A stretch of 31,848 bases of DNA from Bacteroidales bacterium UBA1195 (lineage in GTDB: Bacteria > Bacteroidota > Bacteroidia > Bacteroidales > WCHB1-69): assembly GCA_002309855.1 (NCBI GenBank), contig DBYD01000048.1, positions 1-31,848 of the forward strand, written 5' to 3'. Under the pieces are notes generated by a model. That model was given only the letters and a program-made list of their open reading frames with translations. It was not told where the DNA came from and did not search any database. Of this stretch, positions 1 to 6,059 are shown piece after piece. The position numbers and the translations under genes are program-made. Positions within the stretch are counted from its first letter, which is position 1. Every line of letters starts with the position of its first letter.

Positions 1-112
1 CGCCACGCAGTTCGGAACCTTCTTCAGGAAACAAACCGGCAAGACACCTATGGAATACCGGAACGGGAAGGGAATTCCGCTGGGTGAGGCGAAAGAGAAA
101 ATTAACAGTTAA
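1..112 (+). CDS. AraC-family transcriptional regulator, C-terminal end only (partial)
   Basis: An open frame enters the window and stops with TAA at 110-112, giving 36 residues. The visible peptide contains FGTFFRKQTGKTPMEYR, which matches the end of the second helix-turn-helix of AraC/XylS regulators (the usual F-x-R-x-F-K-x-x-x-G-x-(T/S)-P-x-x-Y-R pattern). A short charged tail follows. The DNA-binding role follows from the family. The sensor part and the regulated genes lie outside the window. The gene is convergent with the outer-membrane protein gene that follows, so it does not share an operon with it. The family call is fairly safe despite the short fragment, but nothing can be said about its ligand or regulon. 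Confidence 0.72.
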   Translation, partial: ATQFGTFFRKQTGKTPMEYRNGKGIPLGEAKEKINS

Positions 113-113
113 T

Positions 114-210
114 AATTAATAGTTAATAGATTAGAGTTGGTGGCGTGTGGGATACGGCATCGTTAAGGATAGTTGTTTAACTATAAACTATAAACTATTA
201 ACTATCAATT
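114..210. repeat. AT-rich inverted repeat between convergent genes
   Basis: Arms at 114-129 and 195-210 are complementary at 15 of 16 positions. The right arm overlaps the stop codon of the minus-strand outer-membrane protein gene. Inside, ACTATAAACTATAAACTATTAACTAT forms short tandem-like units. The position between two convergent stop codons suggests a bidirectional transcription end or a degenerate intergenic repeat. There is no GC-rich stem, so it is not a classic intrinsic terminator. Confidence 0.5.
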
Positions 211-2865
211 GTAAATAATCATCGTGGCCGGTTCCTCTTTCGCCTCGGAGAACCTGTAGGCAAGGCCTATCAGCAGGCTGCCGGGGATTTTACGGTAAAT
301 CGTGGTGGCGGTGTAGACGGGGTTCAAATCAATCTGCACCCATTCTATTTTGTTGAGGTTAAGCAAATTCGTACCTTGCAGCCAAATTTCCAGATGTTTG
401 AACTTATAGGTGACTGAAAAACCCAGGTCACAGATGTCAATGTCGTCCAACCGGTTCATAAGAAAGGAGTATCCGGCATGAAGGCTGGCCTTCCAATGCT
501 TGTCGGCATAGCTGCATTTGGCCTTCCCGCTTATATTTTGCAGACGGTTATCCAATGTGGTGAGCTTGCTATTTGAAAAACTGTAGTTTCCGCTTATTTC
601 ACCATTTATGCGGCCTTTGTTCCGGGTAATAAGGAACAATCCCGTGGAGTATTTGTCATACATTGTCCGGACAAACTCCCCATTGACCATCCCCTCCCGG
701 TCGGAACGGTTGAAACTCCCCGACAGCCTGGCTTCGACCGGAATGAATTTCAGAGCCTGACTCACATCCATGCTGAGATAACAGTTTTGCGACTCCCCCT
801 TGTTGTCGTAGAAGGTGAAGCTCAACAACCCGTCCTGAAGATAATCTGTTGTTACATAATTCTGATTATACGTGTAATATACGCTTGAATAAAATCCGGT
901 TCCAGATTTGATGTTCCGGACGCGGTAGTTCATGTTGATGTTGGTTGTTTCGCTGAACGGGTCTGTGATCACGGATCCGCCGTGCATGCTGCTGTAGGAT
1001 TCGATGAGCGTGTCGCGCAACAGCATGGTCAGTCCGATAGGCGACCTGCCGTTTCTGGCGGTAAGTGAGAGGCTGTGTGTGGGTTTGAAATTGAGACTGA
1101 CGTTTGCCGAGCCGGTCAGGAATGGGGTGATCCCCTCCTCCATCCCCATGATGTCGGTCCGCCAATGGTCGGCAATAGCCGACAGCCTCAGCGAGTAATT
1201 GAGCAGGCCTCTCCTTTCGCTAAATGAGATGTGGGCGGAACAGACATCCTCCTCCAGATTATGGTGCAGTTCCTGATAACTGTAATCGTTACGCCCATGC
1301 TCCCATGTCACGGTTGTTTTCATCTTAAGTTTTTTGGTGACAGGCAGGGAATAGGTGACATCCGATTTGAGACTGCTCTGCACCTGCTGTATGCCAAGAT
1401 GCAGGCCGAGGCTGTCGCCCTTGCAAACATATGTTACAGGCAGCATTGCCGAATCGGACCACAACTGGTTTTCATCCGTCCGGTTTGTCATCTGGAAAGA
1501 GATGTGCGGAGAGAGCAATCCCTTGCCAATCTTGTGGTGGCAGACCATCTCCTCCTTAAAGGAGAACCTGTCGGTAGTGTCGTCGGAAAAGATGTTCAGC
1601 TTCCGCACAAAACCGTAATCGCTTTGGATGTAGTCCGACCGCGAACCGTTATAGGAGACCTGTGTGAGAGAGGTGAACTCCCATTTTTTGCTTGGCTGGT
1701 AAAAAATCCTGACATGTCCGTCGAAAAGGCGCCCGCTGTTTGTCTGTTCGAGGCTGTGGTAGTTGGTGGCCCCTGTGGCGGCGTAAAGCTGTTCGGAGAA
1801 TTTTTCCGACTTTGTCAGGGAGGCGTTGCCGATGAAGCGGCTCTTGACGTTGAATTTTTTCGAGTGATGGTAGCTGACATCCAAAGAGAGCATCCCCTTG
1901 TCCGCCTGGTAAACGTTTGTCGCGGGTGATGAGAGGCTCATCAAATCTTCGTCAGCGGAGGAAAAAGAGACAAAGTCGTTAGAGCTAAGCGAATTGTCCA
2001 GTTGATAAAAAGCCATTGAGGCCCCGCTTGTAACTCCTTTGTCCAGATTGTTGGCGGAGATGTTGGCGGAGACGGACCACTTGCCGCCGGTGTGCAGCAT
2101 GTTGCCGGAAACATCATAGGCGTTTGTGATGCCGGCCAACATCCGGACATTTCCGCTTGTCCGCCCCTTCCCGTCGGTTTTAATGTTGAGGGCGGTCTGG
2201 TCCCCATCCCTGAATTCCTCGGCCAGGCTGCCGTCATTGTATTTTGTCAGCAGCTCCGCCCCCTTCACCGCGTCGGCGGACAGGTTGTTCATCAGCACCT
2301 GACCGTTATTGATGAAAATCTCCTTGCCGTCCAGCAGCACCTTGTCCACCTTTTTCCCCGCATAGGTGACATCGCCGCCCTCGGAAACCTCCACGCCGGG
2401 AATCTTGCCTATCAGCTCGCCTGCCGTCTCCTCCGTGCCGTTTTTGAAATAGTCGGTGCTGAATTTCACCGTGTCCCCAGCCACACTTATGCCGTAGAAA
2501 CTGCTTTTGACCGTCACCTCCTTCAGGGATATGATGTCCTCCTCAAGATAAAAGGCGAAATAGTGCCGCTTGGGATCCAGCTCCTTCCGCAGCTCCTTGA
2601 ATCCGACACAACGGACTACCGCCCAATTGCCCTTTTCAAGTTTCGTGTTCATTTTGAAACGGCCGTCGTTGTCGGTGATGGCGTATGCCTTGGGATTCCC
2701 TCCAGTAATATCTGTGTTGTATAGCAACACAGTGGCGTAAGGGACAGGCTTTTTCTGCTTGTCCGTGACCTTCCCGGTGATTTGTGCGGATGCGTTCCCC
2801 GCGAAAAACAGCGACAGAAGCGCCACCGTCACTATTTTACAGAATGTATTTACTGTTGTTCCCAT
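205..2865 (-). CDS. TonB-dependent-receptor-like outer-membrane beta-barrel protein
   Basis: Predicted 886-residue outer-membrane protein. The ATG at 2865 is chosen because it begins a clean signal peptide (MGTTVNTFCK, then a hydrophobic core ending GNASAQ). An upstream in-frame TTG at 2889 would only add eight polar residues. Residues about 29-110 form a carboxypeptidase regulatory-like domain (ITGKVTDKQKKPVPYATV... DNDGRF). Then comes SLKEVTVKSS, resembling the segment before the plug in Bacteroidota TonB-dependent receptors, and a plug-like stretch to about residue 220 (GELIGKIPGVEVSEGG...VDKVLLDGKEIF). The rest is rich in alternating aromatic strands, as expected of a large barrel, ending in GLAYRFSEAK and a short tail. 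No SusD-like partner lies next to it in the window, so a glycan-uptake role is not supported. Substrate is unknown. It is probably a transporter or receptor-type barrel of the PF14905-like group. Confidence 0.8.
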   Translation of the reverse strand: MGTTVNTFCKIVTVALLSLFFAGNASAQITGKVTDKQKKPVPYATVLLYNTDITGGNPKAYAITDNDGRFKMNTKLEKGNWAVVRCVGFKELRKELDPKRHYFAFYLEEDIISLKEVTVKSSFYGISVAGDTVKFSTDYFKNGTEETAGELIGKIPGVEVSEGGDVTYAGKKVDKVLLDGKEIFINNGQVLMNNLSADAVKGAELLTKYNDGSLAEEFRDGDQTALNIKTDGKGRTSGNVRMLAGITNAYDVSGNMLHTGGKWSVSANISANNLDKGVTSGASMAFYQLDNSLSSNDFVSFSSADEDLMSLSSPATNVYQADKGMLSLDVSYHHSKKFNVKSRFIGNASLTKSEKFSEQLYAATGATNYHSLEQTNSGRLFDGHVRIFYQPSKKWEFTSLTQVSYNGSRSDYIQSDYGFVRKLNIFSDDTTDRFSFKEEMVCHHKIGKGLLSPHISFQMTNRTDENQLWSDSAMLPVTYVCKGDSLGLHLGIQQVQSSLKSDVTYSLPVTKKLKMKTTVTWEHGRNDYSYQELHHNLEEDVCSAHISFSERRGLLNYSLRLSAIADHWRTDIMGMEEGITPFLTGSANVSLNFKPTHSLSLTARNGRSPIGLTMLLRDTLIESYSSMHGGSVITDPFSETTNINMNYRVRNIKSGTGFYSSVYYTYNQNYVTTDYLQDGLLSFTFYDNKGESQNCYLSMDVSQALKFIPVEARLSGSFNRSDREGMVNGEFVRTMYDKYSTGLFLITRNKGRINGEISGNYSFSNSKLTTLDNRLQNISGKAKCSYADKHWKASLHAGYSFLMNRLDDIDICDLGFSVTYKFKHLEIWLQGTNLLNLNKIEWVQIDLNPVYTATTIYRKIPGSLLIGLAYRFSEAKEEPATMIIYN

Positions 2866-3165
2866 GTGATTTTCCGTACCAGACAACAATGTAACGTTCC
2901 AGCACCACGGAATATTACAGGATGCGAAAAAAATTTTCCAGCCGCGTCTGGAACCTTATTTTGGGATGAAAAATGCGTGTTTTTTTGGAAAAAAGTTCCA
3001 TAAAACGGCGGAGACATGGCATCATTTTCCACCGGTCTTGGTGAAAAACAGCCTTAAGGCAAGACAATCATACTTAACAATGAATTATAATACAAGTAAT
3101 TATAAATCAAAAGCGGGATTCACAGATTTTTTTTCAAAAACAAAAAAAGCTATCTGGAAAAGTAG
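2866..3165. other. Intergenic region without a convincing gene
   Basis: About 300 bases between the divergent outer-membrane protein and rplM genes. Open frames here are short, rich in Lys/Phe/His and resemble no family I know. The stretch is AT-rich with A and T runs (for example 3127-3148). On the minus strand TACATTGT at about 2886-2893 is a one-mismatch version of the TAnnTTTG element and might serve the outer-membrane protein gene, but support is weak. Confidence 0.5.
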
Positions 3166-3173
3166 TACTTTTG
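3166..3173 (+). promoter_or_regulatory. Bacteroidota-type -7 promoter element for the rplM operon
   Basis: TACTTTTG followed by CAGG fits the Bacteroidota sigma factor -7 consensus TAnnTTTG exactly. It lies about 93 bases before the rplM start, giving a transcript leader of about 85 nt. No clear -33 TTTG is visible at the expected distance, only A/T runs. Confidence 0.65.
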
Positions 3174-3202
3174 CAGGCTTAAAAGTCCGTGTTTATTATC
3201 CA

Positions 3203-3230
3203 CAAACAAAGAAGGTGAAATATTTGTTTG
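3203..3230 (+). promoter_or_regulatory. Hairpin in the rplM leader, possible L13 autoregulatory element
   Basis: CAAACAAA (3203-3210) pairs perfectly with TTTGTTTG (3223-3230) around a 12-nt purine-rich loop GAAGGTGAAATA. It lies between the predicted promoter and the rplM start. Known for E. coli: L13 represses its own operon through the leader. Inferred here: this hairpin could be the analogous site. The stem is AT-rich and on its own not strong. Confidence 0.35.
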
Positions 3231-3266
3231 AACATTAATTAAAGAAAGTTAAAACTAAAAAAAGAG

Positions 3267-3722
3267 ATGGATACATTAAGTTATAGGACAGTGTCCGCGA
3301 ATCCCTCCACCATAAAAAAGGAATGGGTTCTCATTGACGCAGAGGGAGAGGTTGTAGGCCGCCTCGCCTCGATTGCCGCCCAGATACTGAGGGGCAAATA
3401 CAAGACCAACTACACCCCGCACATGGACTGCGGAGACAATGTTGTGATTATCAACGCCGAGAAGATCCGCTTCACTGGAAAGAAAATGACGGACAAACAG
3501 TATGTGCGCCACACCGGATACCCCGGCGGACAGCGTTTCTCCACACCTAAGGAGGTGCTGCAGCGCAAACCCATTTTCGTGCTGGAACATGCCATCCGCG
3601 GTATGCTCCCCAAAACCAAACTGGGGGACAAACTGTACAGGAACCTCTACGTGTACGCAGGACCGGACCACAAACAGCAGGCACAACAGCCCAAACTAAT
3701 TAACATTAAAGAGATCAAATAA
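3267..3722 (+). CDS. rplM: 50S ribosomal protein L13 (uL13)
   Basis: The 151-residue product matches uL13 along its length. It shows WVLIDAEGEVVGRLAS near the N-terminus, then GKYKTNYTPHMDCGDNVV, the VINAEKIRFTGKK segment and the HTGYPGG turn, and RGMLPKTKLG towards the end. It binds 23S rRNA early in assembly of the large ribosomal subunit. The start codon follows an A-rich leader, normal for Bacteroidota, which often lack a strong Shine-Dalgarno. It is the first gene of a plus-strand block and is followed two bases later by rpsI, the near-universal L13-S9 pairing, so the two are surely co-transcribed. Nothing in the protein looks unusual. Confidence 0.97.
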   Translation: MDTLSYRTVSANPSTIKKEWVLIDAEGEVVGRLASIAAQILRGKYKTNYTPHMDCGDNVVIINAEKIRFTGKKMTDKQYVRHTGYPGGQRFSTPKEVLQRKPIFVLEHAIRGMLPKTKLGDKLYRNLYVYAGPDHKQQAQQPKLINIKEIK

Positions 3723-3724
3723 AC

Positions 3725-4111
3725 ATGGAAGTCATCAATACCTCAGGAAGAAGAAAAACCGCCGTCGCCCGTATCTACATGAAGCCCGGCACCGGCAACA
3801 TCACGGTTAACGGCCGTGACTATAAGGAATATTTCTCCACTGACACGCTCCGCTACGTGGCCGTGCAGTCCCTCCGGATTGTCCAGATGGAAGACCAGTT
3901 CGACATCAAGGCCAATTTGGATGGAGGCGGCATCAACGGTCAGGCGGAGGCATTGCGTCTGGCCATCGCCAAAGCGCTTTGCGAATACAATCCGGAGAAT
4001 CGTCAGGCCCTTAAAGCCGAAGGGCTGATGCGCAGGGATCCGCGTATGGTCGAACGTAAGAAACCGGGACATCCCAAAGCTCGCAAAAGATTCCAATTCA
4101 GCAAACGTTAG
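3725..4111 (+). CDS. rpsI: 30S ribosomal protein S9 (uS9)
   Basis: The 128-residue product is a full-length uS9. It has the N-terminal TSGRRKTAVARIYMKPG motif, GGGINGQAEALRLAIAKAL in the middle, and the long basic C-terminal tail KKPGHPKARKRFQFSKR. The terminal SKR is the part that reaches into the P site of the small subunit and contacts tRNA. The ATG lies two bases after the rplM stop, so translation is probably coupled. A 121-base gap with clear RNA structure separates it from rpsB. Confidence 0.97.
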   Translation: MEVINTSGRRKTAVARIYMKPGTGNITVNGRDYKEYFSTDTLRYVAVQSLRIVQMEDQFDIKANLDGGGINGQAEALRLAIAKALCEYNPENRQALKAEGLMRRDPRMVERKKPGHPKARKRFQFSKR

Positions 4112-4140
4112 CAGATTTAGCATACCAAGCATAGAAGAAT

Positions 4141-4191
4141 GTTTAGTATCTAAACCGAAGAGATTCCCGTTTGGGCGGGACTACTCTGCGG
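4141..4191 (+). promoter_or_regulatory. Structured leader upstream of rpsB (two adjoining hairpins)
   Basis: GTTTAG-TAT-CTAAAC (4141-4155) is a perfect 6-bp hairpin. It is followed by a longer interrupted stem: CG (4156-4157) with CG (4189-4190), AGAG (4159-4162) with CTCT (4184-4187), and TCCCG (4165-4169) with CGGGA (4176-4180). The second stem carries small internal loops. No T-run follows, so it is not an intrinsic terminator. It ends about 42 bases before the rpsB ATG. In E. coli, S2 represses rpsB-tsf through a structured 5' leader. This element sits in the equivalent place, and the regulatory role is inferred. Confidence 0.55.
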
Positions 4192-4232
4192 TTGCTTAAA
4201 CAAAAAGAATGTAAACATTTAATTAACAAAAC

Positions 4233-5069
4233 ATGTCAAGTTTAGATTTCAACCAGTTACTGGAAGCGGGTGCCCATTTCGGCCACCTGAAAAGAAAATG
4301 GAATCCCAACATGGCTCCTTACATTTTCATGGAGAAGAACGGGATCCACATCATTGATTTGCACAAGACCGTCGCCAAAATCGACGAGGCTGCCGCAGCT
4401 ATCCGTCAGATTGCCAAATCAGGCAAGAAAATCCTTTTTGTAGCCACAAAGAAGCAGGCAAAGGAGATTCTGTCCGAACAGGTGAGCGCAATCCACATGC
4501 CATACGTGACGGAACGTTGGCCCGGCGGTATGCTTACCAACTTCAACACCATCCGCAAAGCGGTCAAGAAAATGTCTTCTTTGGACGAAATGATGAACGG
4601 TCCGCAATGGGCCAACATCTCCAAACGCGAAAAGCTGCAGATCCAGCGTGAGAAGGCAAAACTGGAGAAGAACCTCGGCTCCATCGCCGACATGAACCAT
4701 CTCCCCTCCGCGCTATTTGTGGTGGACGTGCTGAAGGAGCACATTGCGGTGGCGGAAGCACGCAAGCTTAACATCCCGATTTTTGCCATCGTGGACACCA
4801 ATTCCAACCCCAACATGATTGATTTCCCCATCCCTGCCAATGACGATGCATCCAAATCAATCGCCTTGATTGTCAAAACCATGTGCGAGGCCATTCAGGA
4901 AGGACTGAACGAACGCGCCCTCATGAAGGAGAAAGAGGAACCGGATGCGGACGAAATGGAGGAGGAAGAGAATCAGGAAGAGGCCAAAGAGGAAGACAAG
5001 GAGAAAGGCCGCGGACGCAGACGCAAAATTGGCGAAAAAGAGGGTGAAGAAAGACGCCCAAGAAAATAA
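4233..5069 (+). CDS. rpsB: 30S ribosomal protein S2 (uS2)
   Basis: The 278-residue product is uS2. Diagnostic segments are the N-terminal LLEAGAHFGHLKRKWNPNMAPYIF, VTERWPGGMLTNFNTIR, and the domain around LFVVDVLKEHIAVAEA with IPIFAIVDTNSNP. uS2 is a late-assembling small-subunit protein needed for S1 binding and mRNA docking. The conserved body ends near residue 225. After it is a strongly charged tail, first acidic (DEMEEEENQEEAKEED) and then basic (GRGRRRKIGEKEGEERRPRK), longer than in the E. coli protein of 241 residues. The gene is followed 27 bases later by tsf, the usual rpsB-tsf pair, and is preceded by a structured leader. Confidence 0.97.
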   Translation: MSSLDFNQLLEAGAHFGHLKRKWNPNMAPYIFMEKNGIHIIDLHKTVAKIDEAAAAIRQIAKSGKKILFVATKKQAKEILSEQVSAIHMPYVTERWPGGMLTNFNTIRKAVKKMSSLDEMMNGPQWANISKREKLQIQREKAKLEKNLGSIADMNHLPSALFVVDVLKEHIAVAEARKLNIPIFAIVDTNSNPNMIDFPIPANDDASKSIALIVKTMCEAIQEGLNERALMKEKEEPDADEMEEEENQEEAKEEDKEKGRGRRRKIGEKEGEERRPRK

Positions 5070-5096
5070 AAGTTTAACCCTTTAAAAAAAAGAATT

Positions 5097-5927
5097 ATGG
5101 CTATTACAGCAGCTGATGTCAATAAACTGAGACAAATGACCGGTTCCGGTATGATGGATTGCAAAAACGCTTTGGTGGAAGCCGAAGGCGATTTTGACAA
5201 AGCCATTGACATCCTGAGGAAAAAAGGTCAGAAAATCGCCGCAAAACGCGCCGACCGCAACGCCAATGAGGGCTATGTTGTGGCCAAGACAAATGCAGAC
5301 AACACATTCGGCATTGTACTGATGGTGAACTGCGAAACCGACTTCGTCGGCAAGACCGCCGATTTCACCGGCTATGCCAACGCACTGGCCGAACTGGCCA
5401 TTGAAAAGCACATCACCACCAAGGAGGATATGCTGAAGGCCGAATTCAAAGGCCAGACCGTGGAGGCGAGCCTGACAGAAATGAGCGGCAAGACTGGTGA
5501 AAAGGTGGAGATGAACGGCTTTGCAAGCCTTGAGAAGCCTTTTGTAAACGCATACAACCACATGGGCAACCGGCTGGCTGTCATTGTCGGTTTCAATAAA
5601 GGCGGCGAGTCCATCGCACAAACCGCCCATGAAATCGCCATGCAGATTGCCGCCATGAACCCGCTGGGTGTGACTGAAAAGGACATTCCGCAAAACATTG
5701 TCGACCATGAGTTGGAGCTGGCTCGCGAACAAGTCCGCAACGAAGGCAAGCCCGAGAACATGGTTGAGAAGATTGCCCAGGGCAAGCTGAACAAATTCTT
5801 CAAGGAGAACACCCTGCTGCATCAGGAATTCATCCGCGACACCAAGATGAACGTGGCCGAATACATGCAGAAGGCGGACAAGGAACTGGCCTGCGAAGGT
5901 TTCTTCCGCATCCAACTGGGTGCATAA
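5097..5927 (+). CDS. tsf: Translation elongation factor Ts
   Basis: The 276-residue product is EF-Ts, the guanine-nucleotide exchange factor that recycles EF-Tu. The N-terminal UBA-like module reads ITAADVNKLRQMTGSGMMDCKNAL. The EF-Tu-contacting core has the diagnostic CETDFVGKTADF, containing the TDFV motif. Later segments include AMQIAAMNPLGVTEKDIP and the C-terminal part. Length is close to that of the E. coli protein (283). It ends the translation block, and a strong terminator starts about 20 bases after its stop. The product is cytoplasmic and no irregularity is seen. Confidence 0.97.
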   Translation: MAITAADVNKLRQMTGSGMMDCKNALVEAEGDFDKAIDILRKKGQKIAAKRADRNANEGYVVAKTNADNTFGIVLMVNCETDFVGKTADFTGYANALAELAIEKHITTKEDMLKAEFKGQTVEASLTEMSGKTGEKVEMNGFASLEKPFVNAYNHMGNRLAVIVGFNKGGESIAQTAHEIAMQIAAMNPLGVTEKDIPQNIVDHELELAREQVRNEGKPENMVEKIAQGKLNKFFKENTLLHQEFIRDTKMNVAEYMQKADKELACEGFFRIQLGA

Positions 5928-5948
5928 TTGCACCATACATCCTACAAT

Positions 5949-5981
5949 AAAACGGGGTTCCGATGGAACCCCGTTTTTTTT
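5949..5981 (+). terminator. Rho-independent terminator of the rplM-tsf block
   Basis: A perfect 13-bp stem AAAACGGGGTTCC (5949-5961) and GGAACCCCGTTTT (5965-5977) with a GAT loop, running into eight T residues. It is a textbook intrinsic terminator just after the tsf stop. The A-run on the left makes it partly bidirectional. Confidence 0.93.
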
Positions 5982-5989
5982 GATTTGAA

Positions 5990-6017
5990 AAAAATGGCGG
6001 GGTACCCCGCCATTTTT
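5990..6017. terminator. Perfect 28-bp palindrome, probable bidirectional terminator
   Basis: AAAAATGGCGGGGT is followed directly by its reverse complement, centred on GGTACC, with A-runs and T-runs at the ends. It lies between the convergent tsf and giant-gene ends and could terminate either strand, most likely the minus-strand giant gene. Folding as RNA needs a few central bases unpaired as a loop. Confidence 0.7.
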
Positions 6018-6059
6018 CATTTATGTAGAGACGGTGCATGCACCGTCTCTACATAAATG
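6018..6059. repeat. Perfect 42-bp palindrome abutting the giant gene stop (copy A)
   Basis: The two 21-base arms are exact complements around GCA/TGC. The central 22-bp core GAGACGGTGCATGCACCGTC plus TC recurs at the 3' end of the second giant gene. The palindrome ends at the base just before the minus-strand stop codon of that gene (6060-6062). No T-tract follows, so it is a repeat or RNA-end hairpin rather than a plain terminator. Confidence 0.9.

Noticed and set aside
1231..2724. Plus-strand frames of 232 and 210 codons opposite the outer-membrane protein gene
   Set aside because: They are shadows of a well-supported barrel protein with signal peptide and plug-like domain.
205..2865. SusC-type glycan transporter of a polysaccharide utilisation locus
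   Set aside because: No SusD-like partner or glycoside hydrolase is adjacent, and the protein is shorter than typical SusC proteins.
2966..3238. A 90-codon plus-strand frame before rplM
   Set aside because: It runs through the rplM promoter and leader, is Lys/Phe-rich and has no recognisable features.
5082..6020. A 312-codon minus-strand frame opposite tsf
   Set aside because: It lies wholly over EF-Ts and the terminators, and its translation resembles no protein.
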